From the NCBI GenBank assembly GCA_020152595.1, contig JAIGNY010000872.1, positions 457,501-521,500 on the forward strand: 64,000 nt of DNA, written 5' to 3'. The notes below the pieces were generated by a model. That model was not told the origin of the DNA and made no database searches. It saw nothing but the letters and a program-made list of their open reading frames with translations. The translations under genes were made by a program, and so were the position numbers. Origin of the DNA: Chiridota heheva. Taxonomy: Eukaryota; Echinodermata; Holothuroidea; Apodida; Chiridotidae. Positions within the stretch are counted from its first letter, which is position 1, and each line of letters begins with the position of its first letter. Positions 35,801 to 47,800 of the stretch are shown here, one piece after another.

Positions 35801-38800
35801 CAGTTTTAACCATTTTTCTTGGTTACTTGTTATTTCATGCCTTCCACCTTTTGTTTTCTTCAATGTAGCGGATGTTCCTTTGGGTGTCACTAATCCTTTT
35901 AAGCATGATCAAAAAAGTTATTTTTTTAGCTAAGGTTATATAGAGATGTCCACGGCTGTTTGATAAACAAGTTGTAAAGCACTGGTGAATGCAGACCCAC
36001 CAGGATTCAAACCCTGGACCTCTAGCTTGCTAAGCTGATGCTACGACCACTAGACCACAACTCTTTTTTAAAAGGATACATATTTTGAATCCACTTTTCT
36101 GTTGAAGCACATATAAAGAATATGGATAAACTCCATATGCCATGGAGACTGGAGTACGCTGGGTAAAGTTAGACAAGGAGAGAAGAACCCAGTCTTGTAC
36201 CAGCTCGGACTGTCCCTGCCTATGTAATCCTGCAAAAAAAAACCTGCATCAAATCAATTTGAATGGGGCAGCCATGACATATAAAAAAGGGTGCAAATAT
36301 TTCACATGGGGCAGCCATGACATATAAAAAAGGGTGCAAATATTTCACATGGGGCAGCCATGACATATAAAAAACATATATATAAAAAAAGTGGAAAATA
36401 TTTGGCAGCCATGACATATAGGGCAAAGCCATGTTTGACATGGGGCAGCAATGTAAAAAGGGTGCAAATATTTCACATGGGGGTCAAATATTTGACATGG
36501 GGCAGCCATGAGATATAAAAAGGGTGCAAAAAAAGCCATGAGATATAAAAAAGGGGTCAAATATTTGACCTGGGGCAGCCATGACAAAAAAAAAGGGGGG
36601 GTCAAATATTTGACATGGGGCAGCCATGACATATAAAAAAGGGGTCAAATTTTTGACATGAGGCAGCCATAACACAAAAAAGGGGACAATTATTTGACAT
36701 GGGGCAGCCATGCCATAAAAAAGGGGGCAAATATTTGACATGGGGCAGCCATGCCATATAAAAAGGGGGCAAATATTTGACATCAATAACATTAATCACC
36801 ACCACCTGCATCCTAGGGGGCTGGAGTTGCATATTTATAGAATAGATGGTAGGATATAATATGAAGTAAATATCTCATTTTAACAATACTATCCCAGCAT
36901 CAAAATGTAACTACAATATAGAAAGCATCCAGTTATATAGAGGTGTCCACCTGGCACAAACTTTTATCTTACTTTTTGGAATGTTCAAGTGAAGCACTCA
37001 GGCCTACCTGTAACATTTTACTGTGAAAGTGAAAAAATATATTACCCTGCTTTTCATCAGCATTATATTGTTATCTAAGCGTTTATTCACTCATTCTGGT
37101 GTTTGGAATCTTTCATACCTTGTAAACAATTGTCGCAATGAGTTGTGGATGAGGCTGCTGATTGGACAGGAATTCACCAATCACCTTGTTCATCACATCT
37201 TGAGGGGAGAAGAAGTCCTCCAGGAAAGATGGAAGAACCTCAGCCACGAGGCTCGCTTCACTCGGGTACCCTTTTCGTATCCTGTGGATGGGTGGGTACA
37301 AAATAAAGTTTCAATTCTTTCAATTGTACGGTGTTAACATGTTCAATGAAATCAAAAATCATTTAAAAGAAAAGAATATTTCTATAATTTTGAAGAGTGA
37401 GCAATGAATTGTTTCCTGTCGCGAAATATTTGGTCATACAGTGTCCTCATTCTCACTATTATCTTTCTGATTACCAGCATCATCATCTTCCTAAGCATAA
37501 TCATAAATATCATCAACAAACTTGGTATATAAGTAAATTAATGATTATCAACATGATCATCCAAGATCTTGAGCAACTGCTTTTTCTATTTTCCTCTTAA
37601 AACTTATCCCTAAATTCTTCCCCTCAAGCACCATCATCACCACCTTGCACCATCACTGTTGTCATCATCATCACCACCCCACACTATCACTGTTGTCATC
37701 ATCATTACCACCCACACTATCACTGTTGTCATCATCATTACCATCCCACACTATTACTGTTGTCATCATCATTACCACCCCACACTATCACTGTTGTCAT
37801 CATCATTACCAACCACACTATCACTGCTGTCATCATCATTACCACCCACACTATCACTGTTGTCACCATCATTACCACCCACACTACCACTGTTGTCATC
37901 ATCATTACCACCCCACACTATCACTGTTGTCATCATCATTACCACCTACACTATCACTGTTGTCATCATCATTACCACCCACACTACCACTGTTGTCGCC
38001 ATCATTACCACCCACACTATCACTGTTGTCATCATCATTACCACCCCACACTATCACTATTGCCATCATCATCACCACCCCACACTATCACTGTTGTCAT
38101 CATCATCACCACCCCACACTATCACTGTTGTCATCATCATTACCACCCACACTATCACTGTTGTCATCATCATTACCACCCCACACTATCACTGTTGTCA
38201 TCATCATTGCCACCCCACACTATCACTCTTGTCATCATCATTACCACCCCACACTATCACTGTTGTCATCATCATCACCACCCCAGACTATCACTGTTGT
38301 CATCATCATTACCACCCACACTATCACTGTTGTCATCATCATTACCACCCACACTATCACTGTTGTCATCATCGTTACCACCCCACACTATCACTGTTGT
38401 CATCATCATTACTGTTGTCATCATCATGACCACCAGCATCATCGTCTTCTTCATCATCATCATCTTATCATCATTATCAATGTACTTAATAACCTGTCAA
38501 AGAGAATGGATTGTCTTTCTAAAGCTTGCACAAATTCCTCTGGATCGCCAGAATCCACATCATCATCTGGCTGCTCTCCTGCAGGGTACGTCTGTCTTGA
38601 CAATTCCTCCTTGGTGTAAGAACTTGTTAAAAGTAGACCCAGAGCTGGTAGGGCATGAAATGGAGATGGCAAGCAGAGTCTGAAATGAAGAGGAAAAGTT
38701 GATATTATCATACAAGAGTGAAAAAATTGTACAGTGTCTTCATGAAATACAGAAGAATGGTTTCTTTGCCCCTCCCCCCTCTCTTCACTCTGAAAAATAA

Positions 38801-41800
38801 AATGTAAGACTTAAAGGATTAGGTCAGGGGTCAAGCATGTCCATCTTATATGAAAGAGGACTTCAAAAGAAACAAAATGGTAAAGAAAGCATTCAAAAAT
38901 ATTATTCTGTTAAAGGATTAGTTCAGTGGTCAAGCATGTCCATCTTATATGAAAGAAGACTTCAAAAGAAACAAAATTGCATTCAAAAATCTTATTCCGT
39001 TAAAGGATTAGTTCAGTGGTCAAGCATGTCCATCTTATATGAAAGAAGATTTCAATAGAAACAAAATGGTGAAAAAGCATTCAAAAATCTTATTCCATTA
39101 AAGGATTAGTTTAGTGGTCAAGCATGTTCATCTTTTATGAAAGAGGACTTCAAAATAAACAAAATGGTGAAGAAAGCATTCAAAATTCTTATTCCGTTAA
39201 AGGTTTAGTTCAGTGGTCAAGCATGTCCATCTTGTATGAAAGAGGACTTCAAAAGAAACAAAATGGTGAAAAAGCATTCAAAACCTTAATCCGTAAAGGA
39301 GATATCTAAGTTTAAAGCTCTGTCTTACCTGGAAATAACTGGTGTAGTAAGTCTACTATGGAGAGTTGGCATCTTCATCCTCACACTCTTCACAATTGTT
39401 AATGTATTTAAAAAAAAGTTTATTTAATTTTTTCATAAATTAAACTATTTTTCCTCAAACTTTCTTCAGGTGGTATATTATAAATATTCTTTGTAGATTC
39501 AGTTTTTCTACTTTTTTGACATACCCCATGGGTTTTAAGCCACAACATCGCTGGACAAAATATGATAGAATACATAAATACTTTGAGGAATCTGAGGCTT
39601 TGACATCACAACTAGTCTGAATACAGTCTTTTCTACACAACTGATACCAAAATTTAAACTCAAATATCTCCTTAGTGGAATAAGATTTTTGAATGCTTTC
39701 TTCACTATTTTGTTTCTTTTGAAGTCTTCTGTCATATAGGATGGACTAGCTTGACTCCTGAACTAATCTTTAAAATGAACAGTAACATGCTGAAATATCA
39801 GTATTTTGAGTGTATAATGCATGCTGGTGGACAATTTAGATTTCTCAAATTACTACAGGGAAAGATACAAAATTTCTAGAATGGTCTTAAGCATCATTCA
39901 CAATGAAACTGGTAAAACTATGGCAGTAAAGCTTAACATAAGCTACATGTTAAAAACTCACCTGTCAGTCGCAAGTTTCCTAAGCAGCTCAGATTCCTGT
40001 GCAGACACAGCTTTGGCGACTAACAGCCTTTCTAGTCCTAACAGCACGGTCCTGTACACTGCAAAAGGCATTGTCTCATCACTAATGGACACCATGTTGA
40101 TCAAATGCTAAGAAAAAAAGAAAACAAATCTCTATACATATAAATCCGTCCGTCTTTTCGCGTAGCGACGAATGTCATTTGTGTAGTGACGGATGACAAA
40201 ATTGAAATGATTAATTCCGCATACTGACGAAAGTTTGGAACATTTGAAGCTTGATGAAATAAAGTTGATAAATGTATTATATAGCTTTTTATATCACTGG
40301 AAGAGAAATTGATAATCTTCTGACAATTGTACTAATAAAGAAATTTAAAGCAAAATCTTATTTCATAAACTTCAAAGACATTCGTCAGTATGTGGAAATA
40401 ATTAATTCAGAATTTCGCGCCAATTTTCGTTTCACTTAAATAAGACATTCGTCAGTTTGCAAAAAGAGGGACAAATTGTCTACTTCTTTCAATATCTTTT
40501 AGACTGAAATAATTTTAATTACCAACAAAAATTACAGTTGTATGTTGATACATAATAACTACAGACAGTGGCGGATCCAGGATTTTTTCATACGGAAGGC
40601 ACCATTTGATCTCACACATTTTTGTGGTGTACTTTTACACACAATTTTTTTTTGTTACCACTATGTGGCACCAGATATAATTGCTAAATTCTTTTTAATG
40701 TTTTGTAAATGTATTTTTTTGTTTTTGCCAATGGGGGGGAAGGGGGATGCCTGGGCCCTTTATATCCATCACTGATTATAGATTATAAACTACATTTCCA
40801 GGTGTATCAATGTGCATTGCTGTATTCACAACAGATGTCAGAGCTTAGAAGCTTAACTTGCTGAGGCTCTTGCCAATACTGCACATGCCTGAACCAGTCT
40901 AAGGCTGATATGAATACATGGGGTAATGACATTTTAATGAGCAATTTCATGTACATATAAATTTACATTTGAAATGCATACAAAACAATTATAAGCCCCA
41001 GATGATGCAACATATAATGATGATGCAACATATAATACATTGCCCATTGCAGCGGGATCCATTTCTACAATAAACTAGTTAAACTGATTGTAACGAACTG
41101 CCTCTTCAGTGCTTCAACCAATTAACTGCTGGGGGATTTTTCCCTATGTTACCCAATCAATCAGCTGCCATTGCTGGGGAAAAAGTTGTAAGCAGTAATG
41201 CATGTGCATACTACCTACATGTATAACACACTTAAGATTAGCATTTGAAAGCATATTGTTCATATGCTTGGTCCTATACCCCCACGTGAAATGCAGCCGC
41301 AGTATTTGATTGGTTGCAAAGATTCCCTAGTATACGATTGGTGCATTATAAACATGTACATTTTGCCCATTTGAATCTATTTAAATTAGCTCTCTGGAAA
41401 TTGCTGATTCAGATTTGAAAAGGTGTATAGACATGAGTGGTGTAACTAGCTGTTGATAGGACGTTTAACGGCCAAGCTTTAGACCTTTTCAAACTGATTT
41501 TAACTGAACAAGATTACTTACTTCTGTCAGTACTTTAACCAATCAACTGCTAGGGAATTTACCCTTTGATACCCGACCAATCAACTGCAGTTGCTGGGGA
41601 AAAGTTGTAAGCAACAATGCATGTGCGTATTACCTACACGTACAACACACCTATGGTTAGTGCTTGAAAGCCTTTTTTCCCATACCCACGGTCCCGTACC
41701 CTGCGTGTATTGTACAGACCTCCAAGAATCCCCAGTATTTGATTGGTCGATAATGTTCCCCCAGTATATGATTGGTCCATTATTGACATATGTCTTTAGC

Positions 41801-44800
41801 CATGTGGCATTAATTAAATTAGTTTTCCAGAAATTGCTGATTCAGATGTAAATCTGTGTGTAAATCACTGGAATAAAGTTGTTCACTGTGAGGGCATGAA
41901 AGATGAAACATAAAATGTCATGACAAATATTTTCTTATGATGCTATCAGTTCCATACCTGTAGGACAGATTTTAAGAAGTCGAAACCAGCCAAGATGTCT
42001 GAATAGTACTCCATCATATAAAATGTAACTGCCAACATAACTAAGGTATGCTTCTGACTCAAACCTGGGCTGGCACTGAAAAACACAAAAACATATCGGT
42101 ATATAAAAGTTATGTCACAAATATGATGTATGCAATGTTGCTATAAAATTCCAAAAATAAGATACAACATTTTTTTCTGAAATGGTTGGTGAAATAAGTT
42201 ATTATAAATGTTCACCAACAAACTGTTCTCAAACATTTCATTTGTCAGATTTTAAAGGTCTATATGTGTTTTTCTCATTATTTAAATTCTGAAGAGCATG
42301 GTTGATAAAATTTGTAAATAGCACATAAGCTAACCTAAGCTAAAACCATCCAAGCCATTAGGCTCGTAGAGCCCGTGCATATCTCCGGTTTCCATGGCGC
42401 AAGCGGATGAGAGTACATGACCCCTGGATGGGATGCCAGTCCATCTCAGATTAACTCCCCAGCAGTGCTGGTACTCATTTTACAGCTGAGTGGACTGAAG
42501 CAAGTAAAGTGTCTTGCTCAAGGACACAATGCAGTGCTTTTGAATATGACAAATCAACAATTGTGGATTTCTCAAAATGAGTGATGTTTGAATGGTAAAC
42601 AGCTCACGATGATAAATCTTAAGTCTTCTAAAAATTTTGAGAGAGATTTTTTCATTTAATATATTGATTGGCTTTCGGCATGTTGAAACATTTCTGGCTA
42701 GACAATGAGGCAAATATAAATACAAAATAAAACTAGAATATTAGCACTCCTTAGAGCAAATACCTCCGCCCGTTGCAATTCCAACATGTCTATAATAAGT
42801 TTTAAAGTTCATTAAACCCCCCCTCCCATACCCAATATAATCTACCTCAGAAATCCTAGGCCCACCAAGATTCATCTCCAAGTTTTGATCTGTAATAAAC
42901 ATTTGCAATCTGAACACTTGAAGATTATCTTCTAACTGGATTTCTTCCAAGGTTGTACCATTATTTTCACTTTTATTCAAAAGAAGCATCATTGTTTGAG
43001 CTCTATTTAGCCAGGATTTACATTCCATCATTTTCCATTCATAGCAGAAATCAATTGTATCATTTTCATTGAATTCAGAGAAAACTTGACGCAAGTCTCT
43101 TTGAGTCCAGAAAATTGACTATTTGGATCTTCATTCAGAGCACAAAGTTATTGTTCAGCACATTTTATTGGTCTTAACAACTTAGTCTTGACAGATCTCA
43201 TCCTATAACATCCCCAACCCTCAATTAATTTCTGCCCTTTCCCTATTCCAGTTAATCCCAAATTTTAATCAATTCTTCATGAAACAGTAACAAAACCACA
43301 CAACAAATCTAATCAAAATCCAATCATCAGTTCTGGAGATATCTTGATGGCAGACAAACTCGCCGTTAAATGTCCCCACCACCCTCAATTGCACCCTTCC
43401 TGCTCCAATATGTCTCATATTGTAACCACGTCTTCCTTAAGCAGTAACAAAACCACAAACCAAATTTAATCCAAATCCAATCATCAGTTCTTGAGATATC
43501 TTTATGACAGACAAACAAACAAAGGCAAAAAAATGTCCCCACCCCCCATTTGCACCCTTCCCCAGTTCCAATATTAGTGCTGTCTTGACATGTCAAATAT
43601 CGCGATATCTCTTTTCCCACGACATAAAATATGCCTCTCATCACATAACGCGATACAAAAAAAATAATACTCAACTAAGAAATTTTCGTGCAACTAAGCT
43701 AGGTTACTTCATACGTTACAATTCTAACGTTACGGTATAAAATTAACAAGTCAAGTTTAAGCCATTTAAACGTGCAAACATATCGTTAATATGCATGATA
43801 TCACCACCAAAAACAATATGGCACATCTACAGACCATGAGCTATCTGTGTACCACACATGATGTGAATTCCGCACACCGTTCTTGAAATACCATTTTACA
43901 AGCTCTTCTCATTAAAATCATATTAAGCCCCGCCCACTATGCATATTAATAAAATTCAACATTTGTACATCATGAACATCTACACCAGCTAACATCATAA
44001 CTATACTAAATATGAAACAAAACAGGGATGCGGTTCTTAAAATAAGAACATTTCAAAAAAATTACAATAAGCCCCGCCTACTCATTAACATGCATGATAT
44101 CATCACCAAAAGTATAGGGCACATCTACAGACCATGGGCTATCTTTGTACCAAATATGACATGAATCCAGCATATCGTTCTTGAGATAACGTGTTTACGA
44201 GCTGGCTCACCCATACACACCCAAACATATGCCATCATGACCGCATGCTATCACATCGGAACCAAGTTTCATGTTGATATCTTTTTCCGTTTAGGAGTTA
44301 TACTTTAGCATTTTAAAGATTGCGCGAGTGCAGTGAAAAGTGACCTCAAAGTGTAAATTGTGATGTCATAAAGGCAGATCCAATACAATTCTTATGTATG
44401 CATTTCTATAAAACAAAAACATGTTTTTCTCTTACCGAGTGTAAGGTTTGTGGGCAGTTGGGCAAAGCACATTCTTATATGTATGTTATACCCCATCTCA
44501 ATTAAATTAATCTAAAAAATGGTTCCTGTAATTTAGGAAAAGCCAATTAATTTTTGAAGAAATACACACAAATTGTCTTGGATCTGCCTTTATGACATCA
44601 CACTGTACACTCTGAGGTCACTTTTCAACACACTCACGCAATCTTTGAAATGCAATAACTCCTAACAGAAAAAGATATCAACATGAATTTAACACCAAAT
44701 TGTTTCTTTAATAGTCCTTTAAGACCTAAAACTTGCATACCAACAAACAATTGACCTCACTAAATAGGCCACACCCACCATAGCAATGCGGTGACTAGAT

Positions 44801-47800
44801 GGGGCAAACAAACCTCATATCCGCGAACATGCATGACCAATGCATTGACATTTAGATCCTCATATGGCCTGCCGCAAGCTTTGATCCTTTATGGCACTTC
44901 TCTAAATCTTTGCCGCAAGCTTTGATCCTTTATGACACTTCTCTGGATCTTTAGAGTTTTTAGCAAACAAATAAACAAAATTGCATTTGCTAACCGTTCT
45001 GGGTGACAAGAATTGGATTTACAAAGCCCGTATCGGGCTTGTAAGCACAATTTTAGTTCACCATTTTGTCGTCACTGAGTCTTATGTGTGCAGAAATTTG
45101 TTTTGTGCAGTATATTGCATTGACTGCATGAGTGTGGGCCGCTAGCTATCTGTACTGTACCAGTACCACGTAGGTTTTTTTCCCTACTTAGGAAAGGTTC
45201 ACAATTCTAACTGCACAGACATTGCCAGTGATGCCATGCTTCAGCACATACACATTACAAAAGTGCATAGTGTATGCACTGAAGCATGACATCACTGGCC
45301 ATGTCTGGGCAGTAGGAATTGTGAGCCTTCGCTTATGCAGATTTTGTTACTAGGCAAATTCTTGTGGTGATTGGTTGAAAAAAGCTGTCATTCATCTAAA
45401 TTAGCGAGGTTCATGAGAAAATAACCATACTTACCAGGAATAGTCCTTCAATCATTCATAAGTTTTGCACAAAGTCCTCCCAAGCAAATAATGTATATTT
45501 ATATTTAGGCTCAGCCAAAGACTAATCTGATTCGCTTTACAGCACAGCAGTATGTGGCTTGAGCCCCAAATGGATAACCAATTGTGTACAGTGTAACAAT
45601 AGCTGGTTGCTAACAAGTGAAGTGTGAAAGGACTGTGAAAATGCTGTCAATTGGAATTAGGTATACATTACCCCCGTGTTGTGTATAGTGTAACAATAGC
45701 TGGTTGCTAGTCAATGAACTGTGAAGTCTCTCGAGTTGAATGGTGTGGATTACCCCTGATTTTGAAAACATCAAAGGTGTCGGGGTGGAGGGGTCTAAGA
45801 GCCAAAAATTGTTAATGTAATTAAAAAAGATGATCAGCTTTGGATTTAAAAGAATATTTTCATGGCTCTATGTAAGCAGTGTCGCCTCACTTTTCAACAG
45901 GCCTTGTAACACACACTACATTCAAAAACAAGATGGCATTCTCACTTTGTAAGCAGAGAGAGGTTCTTGGCGATGTACATCACCAGGACAGGAATGAACA
46001 CCGTCACGTCCTCGATCACATCAGATTCCAGCAGGTACAATGCTCCATAGAGGGCAGCAACTCGGCTTGATAGGTGATTACTACGTAGTGTCACTTCCAA
46101 CAGTTTATTGATTTTTTCAGAATCATATTTATCCTAATGCAATAAGGAGAAAGATAAGTTATATCTAGATCTATGGATCAGTAATGAAATTGATAGGGGG
46201 AATGAGAGCAGGGGAATGGGAGCAGACGAATGGGAGCAGAGGAATGGAGCTGGGGGAATGGGAGCAGAGGAATGGGAGCAGGGGAATGGGTGCAGGAGAA
46301 TGGAGCTGGGGAATGGGAGCAGGGGGAATGGGAGCAGAGGAATGGGAGCAGGGAATGGAGCTGGGGGAATGGGAGCAGAGGAATGGGAGCAGGGAATGGG
46401 TGCAGGGGAATGGAGCTGGAGGAATGGGAGCAGAGGAATGGGAGCAAGGGAATGGGAGCAGGGGAATGGGAGCAGGGAAATGGAGCTGGGGAATGTGAGC
46501 AGGGGAATGACAGCAGAGGAATGGGAGCAGGGGAATGGAGCTGGGGGAATGGGAGCAATGTAATGGGAGCAGGGGAATGGGAGCCGGGGGAATGGGAGCA
46601 GGGGAATGGAGCTGGGGGAATGGGAGATGAAGAATGGGAGCAGAGAAATGGAGCTGGGGGAATGGGAGCAGAAGAATGGGAGCAGAGGAATGGAGCTAGG
46701 GAAATGGGAGCCAAAGGAGTGGGAGCCGGGGAGTGGGAGCCGGGGGAATGGGAGCAGGGTAATGGGAGCAGGGGAATGGGAGCAGAGGAATGGGAGCAGA
46801 GAAATGGAGCTGGGGAATGGGAGCAGAAGAATGGAGCAGAGGAATGGAGCTAGGGAAATGGGAGCCAAGGGAGTGGGAGCCGGGAGTGGGAGCCGGGGAG
46901 TGGGAGCCGGGGGAATGGGAGCAGGGTAATGGGAGCAGAGGAATGGGAGCAGAGGAATGGAGCTGGGGAATGGGAGCAGAGGAATGGGAGCAGAGAAATG
47001 GAGCTGGGGAATGGGAGCAGAGGAATGGGAGCAGAGAAATGGAGCTGGGGGAATGGGAGCAGAGGAATGGGAGCAGAGGAATGGAGCTGGGGGAATGGGA
47101 GCAGAGGAATGGGAGCAGAGAAATGGAGCTGGGGGAATGGGAGCAGAAGAATGGGAGCAGAGGAATGGAGCTAGGGAAATGGGAGCCAAGGGAGTGGGAG
47201 CCGAGGGAGTGGGAGCCGGGGGAGTGGGAGCAGGGTAATGGGAGCAGGGGAATGGGAGCAGAGGAATGGGAGCAGAGAAATGGAGCTAGGGGAATGGGAG
47301 CAGAAGAATGGGAGCAGAGGAATGGAGCTAGGGAAATGGGAGCCAAGGGAGTGGGAGCCGGGGGAGTGGGAGCTGGGGGAATGGGAGCAGAGGAATGGAG
47401 CTAGGGAAATGGGAGCCAAGGGAGTGGGAGCCGGGGGAGTGGGAGCCGGGGGAATGGGAGCAGAGGAATGGGAGCAGAGGAATGGGAGCAGAGGAATGGA
47501 GCTGGGGGAATGGGAGCAGAGGAATGGGAGCAGAGAAATGGAGCTGGAGGAATGGGAGCAGAGGAATGGGAGCAGAGAAATGGAGCTGGGGGAATGGGAG
47601 CAGAGGAATGGGAGCAGAGAAATGGGAGCAGAGAAATGGAGCTGGGGGAATGGGAGCAGAGGAATGGGAGCAGAGGAATGGGAGCAGAGAAATGGAGCTG
47701 GGGGAATGGGAGCAGAGGAATGGGAGCAGAGAAATGGAGCTGGGGGAATGGGAGCAGAGGAATGGGAGCAGAGAAATGGAGCTGGGGGAATGGGAGCAGA

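Noticed and set aside
36080-36243. Calling huntingtin a pseudogene as a whole
   Set aside because: Thirteen of fourteen exons are intact with perfect phases. Two compensating single-base differences beside a homopolymer are as likely to be assembly error.
37645-38683. Open frames of 256-324 codons with HCCHHHYH and VVIIITT words
   Set aside because: A 33-34 bp tandem repeat read in three frames. It lies in the HTT intron, with the true exon 10 on the other strand.
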